Shown here: in pieces, positions 17,369 to 24,397 of the stretch | How the letters are laid out: each line of letters starts with the position of its first letter | Numbering within the stretch: the stretch's first letter is position 1 | Source: a virus | Length of the DNA: 36,763 nt | IMG/VR virus record: IMGVR_UViG_3300030102_003131 | Span: 1-36,763 of that record | Strand: one strand, 5' to 3' | Translations under genes and position numbers: made by a program | Notes under the pieces: generated by a model | The model's input: the letters and a program-made list of their open reading frames with translations, nothing else | The model's database searches: none | Told to the model about the DNA's origin: nothing

Positions 17369-17800
17369 TTAGGTTAGTGTTAGCAAACCATTTGTGCCAA
17401 TATCGATGGTAAATGTATCACCGTCATTTAGCGTCAATGATGAACCATAATCGTAGTAGCCCACTATTGGGTCGGCAGGAGATGTCGGTGTGTCATTATA
17501 AACAACCACATATCTAAATGGTGCAACCGAACCTCCAGATGCAGTTAGAACTAAATCATCAGCCGATAATTTGTACGTTCCACTTGTCTGTGTGCTTGTA
17601 ACATTTTGCAATGTTCTTGCAGATAAGTTTGTGTAGCTTATCTCAGTAACATTTGCTAATACGCCGTTTCCATCTGCGGCGGCATTTGTTCCGGCAGTTG
17701 GGTCTGTATTGCAAAGTGCAACTTTTAGCGTGTCGCTGTCCAAGTCCATAGCGTTAGCTAGATTGACCACAAAGTCATTCACTTTAGTAAAACTTGCCAT
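17369..17800 (-). CDS. Virion structural protein, beta-rich
   Basis: A 143-residue protein starting MASFTKVNDFVVNLANAMDL with AGGAG upstream. It contains a segment L-K-V-A-L-C-N-T-D-P and later V-A-P-F-R-Y-V-V-V-Y-N-D-T, then G-D-T-F-T-I-D-I near the end. This pattern is common in phage structural genes next to the head-tail adaptor and usually annotated as structural. The exact position in the virion is unknown. Confidence 0.72.
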   Translation of the reverse strand: MASFTKVNDFVVNLANAMDLDSDTLKVALCNTDPTAGTNAAADGNGVLANVTEISYTNLSARTLQNVTSTQTSGTYKLSADDLVLTASGGSVAPFRYVVVYNDTPTSPADPIVGYYDYGSSLTLNDGDTFTIDIGTNGLLTLT

Positions 17801-18418
17801 TTAGTAGCTCCTTATTTTCATTCTGCGACCAGAGCCGCCAGTTTTTGCTCGTTCACTCTCCGCATTTATATCATTGATTGCCTTTTGATACAATGCACTC
17901 CATTCTGCTATTCTATTACCCTCAGACAAATATGGTGCAGAATGAAGTAAAGAACCATATAGATATGCGGAGGGATAATAAGTCATTAACCAGTTTGTGC
18001 TATTTATAGCTAGTTCTGGTATTTCTTCGTAATAAGTTAACTCAAGAACATAATCACCATCAGGCGCTGGAAAAACCTCAAAAGCCTGATCTAAGATTGT
18101 ATAAAGTCTAGGAACGCCAACATTATCACCATTTGCCTGCCTTAACTTTGATATTTCTAAAGCTCCGACAAGTTCTAATATTTGAAAGTTTCCTGTTGTT
18201 TTTACTAATCTTATAGGCTCAAGAAAGTTTATTGGCAAAGCGGTATACTGAGAATCTATTGTTGCAATAGACCTGTCTTCCATTCTCCAGTGTCTTATTT
18301 CTCTATTTAGTTGAGCCTCTGCAAGACTTATAAAATCAGGAATGACTGACGTTAAATCATCTCTGTTTAGAAAATCGGCTATACTTGCCTTTAAATCATT
18401 GTAATTACTTAAAGCCAT
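17801..18418 (-). CDS. Head-tail adaptor (connector) protein
   Basis: A 205-residue protein. The N-terminus (SNYNDLKASIADFLNRDDLTSVIPDFISLAEAQLNREIRHWRM) is a helical signature of podophage adaptor proteins of the P22 gp4 / T7 gp11 functional class. Later it has a beta hairpin with Y-V-L-E-L-T-Y-Y and a helical C-terminus with W-S-A-L-Y-Q-K-A-I. It would dock below the portal and connect it to the hub. It abuts the preceding small basic gene. Confidence 0.85.
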   Translation of the reverse strand: MALSNYNDLKASIADFLNRDDLTSVIPDFISLAEAQLNREIRHWRMEDRSIATIDSQYTALPINFLEPIRLVKTTGNFQILELVGALEISKLRQANGDNVGVPRLYTILDQAFEVFPAPDGDYVLELTYYEEIPELAINSTNWLMTYYPSAYLYGSLLHSAPYLSEGNRIAEWSALYQKAINDINAESERAKTGGSGRRMKIRSY

Positions 18419-18685
18419 CTAACAATTCCATCTTCTACGAGCAGCTTTGCCACGTTCACCTGTCCAACCTCTAGACCTAGCGCAAAAAGACTTCTTACGA
18501 GCCTTTTCTTTTGCAGTTAAATTTTTCTTTTTTGTTACAGCCGTTTTTAGTTTCGACTTTGGGTTTTTCCTTCTATGTGCCGCAACACCTTTTGCGGTCA
18601 TGCCAGCGCCTTCTTTTACCGTCCTATAGTTACGACCCTTACCTTTAGTCGTTTTGGGTATGGCTTTTTCGCGCTTTCGAGGCAT
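18419..18685 (-). CDS. Small basic protein with C-terminal RRRWNC motif
   Basis: An 88-residue protein, extremely Lys/Arg-rich throughout, with a C-terminal block KKSFCARSRGWTGERGKAARRRWNC-like (Cys near residues 68 and 88). Small proteins with this ending recur next to adaptor genes in marine podophages. Two cysteines and high charge suggest binding to DNA or to acidic virion proteins. The function is unknown. Confidence 0.75.
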   Translation of the reverse strand: MPRKREKAIPKTTKGKGRNYRTVKEGAGMTAKGVAAHRRKNPKSKLKTAVTKKKNLTAKEKARKKSFCARSRGWTGERGKAARRRWNC

Positions 18686-18687
18686 TG

Positions 18688-19575
18688 TTAAAAACGAGTT
18701 CCCGAAGCAACCATTCTGTCATATACAGATTTAGCCATTGGCAAATCATTCATCAAGAAACTCATATTTGGGTCATTTCTAGCCATTGTTAAAAATCTAT
18801 TAAAACCCTCATCAGCCGTTGCTTGAGATGGTGGTAAAGGAACACCAGCGCCAACTTCTATGTTCATTTGCCCCCTTGGATCGGTAGGCATATCATAAGA
18901 TGGCCCAGAGAAAGGATTAGGTAAAGAACCTCTACCAGCCTCACCCATGTTCATAGTTCCATAAGGTAATGGTGTATCGGCAGGCATAGAGCCTCTTCCA
19001 GCTTCACCCATATTCATAGTTCCATAAGGTAATGGTGTATCGGCAGGCATAGAGCCTCTTCCAGCTTCACCCATATCCATAGTCGCATATGATGGAGCTG
19101 GAGTTCTACTAGGTCTAATCTGCGGTCTAGGAATTGATCCACCTTGCACATTAGGCGAAGTGCTGGGGCTAACAAACATACGCTCACGCTGTGAACCATA
19201 TGGATCAATGCCAATTTGATTTAATACACCGCTAAGAGGACCACCAACAAACTCATCGCCTCTTGTGTTTCTACCACCACCATCAATCATATCTATAATG
19301 GCAGGAACATAACGCTTATTTACCTCATCAAAGTAACCAAAGCTTTTATCAGTATTAGCAGCTTTTCTATCAGCCGCAGAGGTGTTTTCATATCTAGAAC
19401 CACCTTTATTAGAACCTAAGCCTCCAGACCTAGCTTTAGCTCCACTACCAAGTGGACCACCTGTTTTGCTACCACCGCCTCTTCTCATAGAAGCAAAATG
19501 TGCTGCGTGTGGGTTTTTCATGCCTAAAGCTCTATAGTGAGCCTCAACTCTCTGCATATGCTCTTCATTTGCCAT
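18688..19575 (-). CDS. Hypothetical protein with tandem 21-residue repeats
   Basis: A 295-residue protein, Gly/Pro/Met/Ser-rich and probably disordered. The N-terminus has MQRVEAHYRALGMKNPHAAHFASM. A repeated unit ending in MGEAGRGSMPADTPLPYGTM occupies about residues 160-225. It ends in a short helical segment with AKSVYDRMVASGTRF. The start codon overlaps the stop of the upstream 39-residue gene (TAATG). The function is unknown. Its place among the small basic genes behind the terminase suggests a head or DNA-associated role. Confidence 0.75.
   Translation of the reverse strand: MANEEHMQRVEAHYRALGMKNPHAAHFASMRRGGGSKTGGPLGSGAKARSGGLGSNKGGSRYENTSAADRKAANTDKSFGYFDEVNKRYVPAIIDMIDGGGRNTRGDEFVGGPLSGVLNQIGIDPYGSQRERMFVSPSTSPNVQGGSIPRPQIRPSRTPAPSYATMDMGEAGRGSMPADTPLPYGTMNMGEAGRGSMPADTPLPYGTMNMGEAGRGSLPNPFSGPSYDMPTDPRGQMNIEVGAGVPLPPSQATADEGFNRFLTMARNDPNMSFLMNDLPMAKSVYDRMVASGTRF
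18955..19080 (-). repeat. Two tandem 63-bp repeats inside the 295-residue protein gene
   Basis: Units 18955-19017 and 19018-19080 are nearly identical, and a diverged partial unit flanks each side. The period is a multiple of three (21 residues), so copy number can change without frameshift. Confidence 0.85.
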
Positions 19576-19694
19576 TACTTCTTACCCTTCTTCTTTTTTC
19601 TTAACTTCTTTAAATCTGCGCCTGTTATTTTTTTACGAGGTGGAGCTAAAGCCGCCAGTTTCTTTTGCTTTTTGCTGTACTTAGAAAATGGCAT
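19575..19694 (-). CDS. Very small basic protein (39 aa)
   Basis: A 39-residue protein starting MPFSKYSKKQKKLAALAPPR, containing K-K-I-T-G-A-D-L-K-K-L and ending in a Lys/Arg run. Small proteins with the KYSKKQKKLAALAPPR and ITGADLKKL motifs accompany terminase genes in other marine podophages. Both ends are in TAATG overlaps with neighbours, so translation is coupled. The function is unknown; nucleic-acid binding is suggested by charge. Confidence 0.8.
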   Translation of the reverse strand: MPFSKYSKKQKKLAALAPPRKKITGADLKKLRKKKKGKK

Positions 19695-19927
19695 TACTTC
19701 TTACCCTTCTTTCTTTTTGTTTTCCAACTTATCCTAGCTGGGCCTGTCTTACGTTTCGCCGCCTTCTTTGCAGAGGCAGAACTTGCTTTGCTTTTAGGAC
19801 GACAAGCAGGGTAAGGTCTACCTTTATCTTTCTTGCCGCTTCTACCACACTTCTTTCCTGTCTTAACATCGCGCCAATCTTCCTTAAACCATTTAGTCAG
19901 CCCACCTTTAGGCTTTCTACTAGGCAT
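19694..19927 (-). CDS. Small basic protein with GLTKWFKEDW motif
   Basis: A 77-residue protein starting MPSRKPKGGLTKWFKEDWRDV, with two cysteines in a K-K-C-G-R-S-G-K-K-D-K-G-R-P-Y-P-A-C core and a Lys-rich tail. This motif is shared by a widespread group of small phage proteins. The start overlaps the upstream gene by eight bases. The ATG 48 bases further upstream would sit deep inside that gene. Function unknown; possibly metal or nucleic-acid binding. Confidence 0.78.
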   Translation of the reverse strand: MPSRKPKGGLTKWFKEDWRDVKTGKKCGRSGKKDKGRPYPACRPKSKASSASAKKAAKRKTGPARISWKTKRKKGKK

Positions 19928-20084
19928 AAGTGCCGCCACGCTTTTTATACTCACGCACCAGCCAAGCATTTGCATACGCAGAAGGATAAACCTTAAACTT
20001 CTTCTTAGCTGCTGCCTTTACTCTAGCATATAAAGCAGGATTTTTAGGCTTGGGGCTAGATGACTTACGAGCTTTTTTAGCCAT
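19920..20084 (-). CDS. Small basic protein with YPSAYANAW motif (54 aa)
   Basis: A 54-residue protein starting MAKKARKSSSPKPKNPALYA. It contains F-K-V-Y-P-S-A-Y-A-N-A-W-L-V and ends E-Y-K-K-R-G-G-T-Y-A. The LYxxVK...PSAYANxWLVxxYKxRGGxY pattern is a recurrent small phage protein of unknown function. It is linked by TAATG to the upstream gene and overlaps the downstream one by eight bases. Confidence 0.82.
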   Translation of the reverse strand: MAKKARKSSSPKPKNPALYARVKAAAKKKFKVYPSAYANAWLVREYKKRGGTYA

Positions 20085-20260
20085 TATGCTCTCTTTCTAG
20101 CTTTCTTTTTAGCAGTCATGCTTAATTCGCTAAAATGAAAAAGACGCTTACTATTCTTAGTATGCGTCTTACCAGTATGAAGCTGACCATTAGCCATTTT
20201 GTGCATAGCGCCCTTATGCTCAGTTCCATCTCGGAAATAATGCTTTACACCTTTAGCCAT
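20084..20260 (-). CDS. Small basic protein with KHYFRDGTEHKG motif (58 aa)
   Basis: A 58-residue protein starting MAKGVKHYFRDGTEHKGAMH, followed by N-G-Q-L-H-T-G-K-T-H-T-K. It is rich in Lys and in His (six) and ends in K-K-K-A-R-K-R-A. Closely similar short proteins are encoded near terminases of marine podophages. It is linked by TAATG overlaps on both sides. Function unknown; the His pattern may bind metal or DNA. Confidence 0.82.
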   Translation of the reverse strand: MAKGVKHYFRDGTEHKGAMHKMANGQLHTGKTHTKNSKRLFHFSELSMTAKKKARKRA

Positions 20261-20358
20261 TATTTTTTCTTAGCTTTTTTAGCTTTTTTCTTTTTCTTAG
20301 TCGTTTTTTTAGGTGGTCTACCCATTGTAGAACCATAAGTACCTTTACCCATCGGCAT
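20260..20358 (-). CDS. Tiny Lys-rich protein (32 aa)
   Basis: A 32-residue protein starting MPMGKGTYGSTMGRPPKKTT and ending in a Lys/Ala run. GTYGSxxGRPPKK is a recurrent start of small phage proteins beside terminase. It has a good AGGAGA ribosome site and is the first of a chain of small genes joined by TAATG overlaps, so its site probably loads ribosomes for the whole chain. Confidence 0.8.
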   Translation of the reverse strand: MPMGKGTYGSTMGRPPKKTTKKKKKAKKAKKK

Positions 20359-20393
20359 GATTATCTCCTTTATTTTTTTAAACACATACCACA

Positions 20394-21800
20394 TTATGCG
20401 ATCCCACGCAAATTACGTTTTATCTCGCCTTTCCAGCTAGAAAATGCCCCAGATAATGCTGTTGCAGCATCACTAGCCATAGTTAAACAAAGCGCATCAG
20501 CCAAGTCAGGTGACGCTAATCCACGCTTACGCATCTCATCTTTACTCTCAGCTTTCATCTTACCACTAGACGTAAAGCTATATCGAATACCTGTCAATTC
20601 CGCTAATAACTGATCATCCTTTGGCAGCTTACAAGCACGATCTTCAAACCAGCCCTTAGTTTTAAACCACAATTCAGAGCGTAAATTTAAATATGTAGCG
20701 CCCATACTAGGGGCTTCTGCAACATTAATACCTCGAACAGGTAGCTCTAGCTCACGCAACCTATCTACAACACCAGAACCAAGTCCAATACTATCAACAA
20801 GTATCTCTCTAGGCCGCTTAGAGGGCAACAAACCCTCATATTCAGCCACAACACGACCCACAGTCTGCATCAAATCAAGCCCAGACCAAGACCTAACCTC
20901 AGTCACAATAGAACCTTGCCGCTTACACAGAGCAGTTTTGTCATTGCCAAACCTACTAACGTCCAAACCCCACACACTCGGCAAGTCTTCATCACCCTCA
21001 ACATCACGATGTATTGCATTTTCAACCAAGTGATACGGTATGATTGTATCGTCATCTGCTTGAGGAAACTCTCCTAACACTCTGATTCTAAAGGCATTAC
21101 TTTCTTCACCATAGCGTAACTTCATCTCTTCGATAAACTCATCACTAACCAACGGACTGTCAATGCACGACCAACGCCTCGTCCACCAGCTATCAGCAAG
21201 CCTGTTTTGACTTTCAAAAAACGTACCGCTAGACCTAGTAGGGTTACTCAACATAACTGTTGTAGCATTATGACCAGACATAGACCCAGCAGCAGCCTCA
21301 AATACTTGCTCTGGCACACCACTAGCTTCATCTACGATCAGCATAACATGCTCTGAGTGTACACCAGCTAGCGCCTCTGGCGTTTCTGCACGACTAGTTC
21401 TGGCCGAAATAAACATTTCAGACGGTGCGGCAGTATGCTCAACCCTATCGGACTTAACATTAAGCACCGTCTGAAATGCTGGGGGTAACTCGTTTATCCA
21501 TCTTTTCATTTCTGCAAACAAAGCATCAAATAGCTGGCTAGAAGTTGGCGCAGTCACAACAACCTTATTCGGGTAGTGCATCAAAAAATACCACAGCATA
21601 GCCCAAGATGCAGCAGTACTCTTGCCAGTTCCATGTCCAGAACGAATTGAAATTTTTCTTTTGCCAGACGCAATAGCCTCAAGAAACTCAGCTTGATAAT
21701 CTAATGGCTCTACACCAAGCACCTCTCTCACAAACAATGTAGGTTTTTTAGCATAACGCTGGGTAAACTCTATCATCGTGTTTTGAGATAGGTCATTCAT
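20394..21800 (-). CDS. terL: Terminase large subunit
   Basis: A 468-residue packaging motor and nuclease. Walker A is SGHGTGKS (54-61), Walker B VMLIVDE (152-158) and the coupling motif SNPT (185-188). The RNase H-like nuclease has GLDVSRFGNDKT (Asp280), ILVDSIGLGSGV (Asp336) and SPDLADAL (Asp432/435). It cuts concatemeric DNA and translocates it through the portal. It overlaps terS by eight bases. With the P22-like portal and the circularly overlapping window ends, headful (pac) packaging is plausible. Confidence 0.96.
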   Translation of the reverse strand: MNDLSQNTMIEFTQRYAKKPTLFVREVLGVEPLDYQAEFLEAIASGKRKISIRSGHGTGKSTAASWAMLWYFLMHYPNKVVVTAPTSSQLFDALFAEMKRWINELPPAFQTVLNVKSDRVEHTAAPSEMFISARTSRAETPEALAGVHSEHVMLIVDEASGVPEQVFEAAAGSMSGHNATTVMLSNPTRSSGTFFESQNRLADSWWTRRWSCIDSPLVSDEFIEEMKLRYGEESNAFRIRVLGEFPQADDDTIIPYHLVENAIHRDVEGDEDLPSVWGLDVSRFGNDKTALCKRQGSIVTEVRSWSGLDLMQTVGRVVAEYEGLLPSKRPREILVDSIGLGSGVVDRLRELELPVRGINVAEAPSMGATYLNLRSELWFKTKGWFEDRACKLPKDDQLLAELTGIRYSFTSSGKMKAESKDEMRKRGLASPDLADALCLTMASDAATALSGAFSSWKGEIKRNLRGIA

Positions 21801-22281
21801 GGTCTACAACTTTCATTTTTCGCAACGCATCCAAATGTAAATCACCAATATTAATCTGTATATTTTGCTGACTACCTGTACCATACCTATTTTTGTTTAA
21901 AGATGAAGCTATAAAATTATGTTGCTGCGCTAAACCCTTCGCAATACCAATATCAACCTGATTAACATTACCCTCAGAAACGTCACGATCACCGTTTAAG
22001 GCTTCTTTAACCTCAAGCTCTCGCCTTTCTCTAATATCGTTAAGCATATCAAACGCAGCATCCGCATGAGCATCAGCAACTTGATGCTCTATCTCTCGTA
22101 TAGCATTGCCATACTTTTCATCCTTCATAAGATTACGCCTAAAATAGCCGCGATCTAAATTTAGCTCTTTAGCAATCATAGGAATTGTTTTGCCTGCTAA
22201 CAATTCTTTCTGCAAAGCTTCAACGCCACCTCTTCTATCAAGTTCGGATAAAGCTTTTTTTAATTTTGGTTTACCAGCCAT
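21793..22281 (-). CDS. terS: Terminase small subunit
   Basis: A 162-residue protein. The helix-turn-helix is at about residues 30-52 (T-I-P-M-I-A-K-E-L-N-L-D-R-G-Y-F-R-R-N-L). A central helical oligomerisation region (57-125) follows, and the C-terminus contains QQNIQINIGDL and may contact the large subunit. It is the first gene of the leftward late operon and overlaps terL. It would recognise the packaging site, which in this type often lies in or near the gene. Confidence 0.85.
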   Translation of the reverse strand: MAGKPKLKKALSELDRRGGVEALQKELLAGKTIPMIAKELNLDRGYFRRNLMKDEKYGNAIREIEHQVADAHADAAFDMLNDIRERRELEVKEALNGDRDVSEGNVNQVDIGIAKGLAQQHNFIASSLNKNRYGTGSQQNIQINIGDLHLDALRKMKVVDHE

Positions 22282-22323
22282 ATTTTTTCCGCAAAAGTTA
22301 TGTTCAACATACTACAATTAATA

Positions 22324-22356
22324 ATTATTAATGCCTATAGGCATTTTAATAATTAA
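22324..22356. repeat. 33-bp repeat with 16-bp palindrome, copy upstream of terS
   Basis: This is identical to 27979-28011. It contains the perfect palindrome AATGCCTATAGGCATT (22330-22345) flanked by AT-rich sequence. It begins 43 bases upstream of the terS start. Both copies lie just upstream of leftward genes, suggesting an operator or replication element. Confidence 0.85.
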
Positions 22357-22446
22357 TTAACCTTAAGTATAGGTATGTCTTACTAGTATTAAAGCCCTTA
22401 AAAATATAGAAAATATTAAAATATTAATAAAATATCTGCAAAATAC

Positions 22447-22467
22447 TTAGGATTTTAAAAATCCTAA
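22447..22467. repeat. Inverted repeat TTAGGATTTT / AAAATCCTAA
   Basis: Ten-base arms are separated by one central base, so this is a binding-site-like palindrome rather than a terminator. A reverse-oriented copy of CTTAATAATT (22469-22478), the motif repeated at 28017-28094, lies next to it. Confidence 0.6.
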
Positions 22468-22684
22468 CAATTATTAAGTTCCTAAGAGGGGGTATGGGGG
22501 GGTGTTGCGAGAAAGCGTAATAAAAAATTCGGGAGGTAAAATTTTATTAAACAACACCCAAAAATATTATAACATAAATTCTACTGTGTGGGAATGTAGT
22601 TATAGCATAGGTACGCCAGATATTTTAAATGGGGGGGGTCCAAAAAAAATGATCTTGTTTGTATACAATTGCTCTCTATTGTTC

Positions 22685-22830
22685 AACATTAGCTCAAACA
22701 AGTACCAAGCAATACTTAAATGGGGTTAGGTATTTAGTTAAACATTAATTAAACATTGCTAAACAAAGTTGAACCATTGTTTTGATTTGAACATTATTTA
22801 AACAATGCAAAACAAAAGCTTGCCAATGTT
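22685..22830. repeat. Cluster of AACATT / AACAATG motifs (iteron-like)
   Basis: AACATT occurs at 22685, 22741, 22753 and 22790, its complement AATGTT at 22825, and AACAATG or its complement at 22776 and 22801. Spacing is irregular. The motifs may be binding sites for a replication or regulatory protein; chance enrichment in AT-rich DNA is possible. Confidence 0.4.
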
Positions 22831-23093
22831 TTAAAAATCGCATATTCGCGTGCGCCCGCGCCCAACCTTGTGTTTTAGTATCTGCTCGGTCGATTTTTAA
22901 CACAATCTGAACAATGCGAGACAATTGTATACTAAACAGTCAAAAAATGGGCAAAAATCGCGTAGAGCCAATATAAAGCCCTCTGATAAGCCTTATTTCC
23001 TTTTGTATAGTTTAGGTCATAAAAAAGCTTTAACCCTACTCAGTGAGCAATTACCTAATATCGCCTAATATTTAATCAATATTATATAAATGT

Positions 23094-23122
23094 TTGCTAA
23101 TATCTATTGATATCGATAAAAT
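23094..23122 (+). promoter_or_regulatory. Predicted sigma70 promoter of the early operon
   Basis: TTGCTA (23094-23099), a 17-base spacer and TAAAAT (23117-23122). Transcription would start near 23129, about 50 bases before the first early gene. Confidence 0.6.
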
Positions 23123-23178
23123 GAACGTGTAACCGCGCTACTACTGATTCGCGCATAAACTAAGGAAAGGCTAAAAAA

Positions 23179-23370
23179 GTGAAACAAGTATTATTAAAGC
23201 ACGTTAAAGAGGGTCATTCTTTCAAACGTAAAAAGGACGCCAAGCACGAATTTATTCGTAACCATTATAACCGTAAAAGCTGGTTAAATGGTTTTGCCAA
23301 TTATTCATGTACTAACTATGAAACTGGAAACGAAATATTCCTTAAACCAACAACATTAGTTTGGGTTTAA
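23179..23370 (+). CDS. Small early protein (63 aa), function unknown
   Basis: It starts with GTG behind the conserved AAGGAAAGGCTAA leader. It contains K-E-G-H-S-F-K-R-K-K-D-A-K...Y-S-C-T-N-Y-E-T-G-N-E-I-F-L-K-P-T-T. This resembles a group of short phage proteins with an FKRKxDAK / IFLKxxTxV pattern, possibly a small SH3-like fold, with no known role. It is the first gene of the rightward early operon and is followed one base later by hairpin cassette 1. Confidence 0.78.
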   Translation: MKQVLLKHVKEGHSFKRKKDAKHEFIRNHYNRKSWLNGFANYSCTNYETGNEIFLKPTTLVWV

Positions 23371-23371
23371 T

Positions 23372-23419
23372 ATTGATATTAATGACCAGCCTATATTTAG
23401 GCTGGCATTTAATACCAAT
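23372..23419 (+). ncRNA. Intergenic hairpin cassette, copy 1
   Basis: The outer stem ATTGATATTA / TAATACCAAT has one A-C mismatch. Then come ATG/CAT pairs, a bulged A on the 5' side and a bulged T on the 3' side, and the inner stem CCAGCCTA / TAGGCTGG with a 4-base loop. The same architecture with a different outer-stem sequence recurs at 24301, 25119 and 26309. It starts one base after a stop codon. Confidence 0.8.
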
Positions 23420-23444
23420 TGCATAACTAAGGAAAGGCTAACAA

Positions 23445-23591
23445 ATGCAAACTAAATACCAAATGCTTAAAGCATATTTAGACAAATTAGAGCGAGACTC
23501 CGAGCGTGATTTTTTTGACGATTTTCAACATTTATCGCCACAAGATAATGACCAACTAAAAAGTGAGGGTTTAACTAATGACTTTAACTAA
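23445..23591 (+). CDS. Small acidic early protein (48 aa)
   Basis: A 48-residue protein starting MQTKYQMLKAYLDKLERDSE, helical and acidic with an F-F-D-D-F segment. The start is set by the AAGGAAAGGCTAA leader seven bases from the ATG. It overlaps the next gene by 14 bases, giving coupling to the Cys-rich protein. Not recognised. It could be an inhibitor-type or adaptor peptide, as such acidic early peptides sometimes are, but nothing here proves it. Confidence 0.72.
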   Translation: MQTKYQMLKAYLDKLERDSERDFFDDFQHLSPQDNDQLKSEGLTNDFN

Positions 23592-24303
23592 AACCCAAAT
23601 AGCGGCAAACGCTGGAAAAACATTATTTCAGTATCGCGTTAAACCAGCTGATAAATCTTTAATGGCTAAAAGTGAAAGACTTATTAAAAAGTCTACAAAT
23701 GCCAAGCTTGGTAAAAAAGTCAGAAAAGGACATTATAAAGGCTATCCAATTTATACGTTAACTTTAGAAGAGCGTGCAACTTGCCCTAGGTCATGCGTTC
23801 ACTGGCTGGATTGCTACGGCAATCATATGAGATACGCTTACCGCTACCAGGCTGGAGCAGCACTTGAGGCAATGCTAGAAACTGAGCTTGCCGAATTGCA
23901 GCGTAAACATCCTAAAGGCTTTTTAGTTAGGTTACATATATTAGGCGATTTTTACAGCGTTTCATATGTTGCTAAATGGGCAAGCTGGTTAGGCAAGTTT
24001 CCAGCTTTGCACGTTTATGGATATACAGCCAACCAGCCCAACGCTAATGACAAGCTTGAGCGCTCAATAGGTCAAGCAATCTTAAGCTTGCGAGAAAATG
24101 CAAACGGACGTTTTGCCGTTAGGTTTAGCGGCAATTTTGACGATAATTTTTCTGCAAATAGTTTTGATGATGTTAGGTCAAAAGAAGCAATAGAAAGGAA
24201 AGAAGCGATACTTTGCCCTGAACAAACGGGACAAGTAAATTCATGTGCTGATTGTGCGGTTTGTTGGGTCGCTCAAAAACCTGTCATATTTCAAACTCAC
24301 TGA
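23578..24303 (+). CDS. Cys-rich phage protein resembling the Gp88 family (putative Fe-S protein)
   Basis: A 241-residue protein. The N-terminal part carries C69-x3-C73-x5-C79 (CPRSCVHWLDC). Later come H120-x-x-G-D-F (LHILGDFYS) and a V-Y-G-Y-T segment (147-150), and a C-terminal cluster C213...C223-x2-C226-x2-C229. This combination fits the phage family known as gene product 88. The cysteines suggest an Fe-S cluster and a distant radical-SAM-like layout, but family function is unknown to me. It is in an early operon between two hairpin cassettes; the second begins at its stop codon. Confidence 0.72.
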   Translation: MTLTKTQIAANAGKTLFQYRVKPADKSLMAKSERLIKKSTNAKLGKKVRKGHYKGYPIYTLTLEERATCPRSCVHWLDCYGNHMRYAYRYQAGAALEAMLETELAELQRKHPKGFLVRLHILGDFYSVSYVAKWASWLGKFPALHVYGYTANQPNANDKLERSIGQAILSLRENANGRFAVRFSGNFDDNFSANSFDDVRSKEAIERKEAILCPEQTGQVNSCADCAVCWVAQKPVIFQTH

Positions 24304-24351
24304 GCTTATTAATGACCAGCTTACAAGCTAGGCTGGCATTTCATAAGCTTA
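24301..24351 (+). ncRNA. Intergenic hairpin cassette, copy 2
   Basis: The outer stem TGAGCTTAT / ATAAGCTTA (one G-U pair) starts at the stop codon itself. It shares the ATG-bulged-A-CCAGC core, and here U-G replaces the C-G pair in the inner stem (CCAGCTTA / TAGGCTGG). The outer stem sequence is unrelated to copy 1, yet pairing is kept. Confidence 0.8.
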
Positions 24352-24397
24352 CTAAAAGTTTATGGTTATCTGTTAAACAAAAAGGAAAGGCTTACTA

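Larger units (their letters stand above)
22282..23178. other. 900-bp non-coding, AT-rich control region
   Basis: No convincing gene lies here. The region separates the leftward late operon from the rightward early operon. It holds a 33-bp repeat shared with 27979-28011, a near-perfect 10-bp-arm inverted repeat at 22447-22467 and G-tracts at about 22488-22502 and 22631-22638. It also holds an inverted pair of GTATACAATTG at 22661-22671 and 22922-22932, a cluster of AACATT/AACAATG motifs at 22685-22830, a GC-rich island near 22848-22866, and a promoter at 23094-23122. The mixture suggests a replication origin or packaging site plus divergent promoters. Confidence 0.6.

Noticed and set aside
22502-22729. 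Possible 75-residue gene in the control region
   Set aside because: It has no ribosome site, crosses a G-run and shows no protein-like composition; more likely chance in non-coding DNA.
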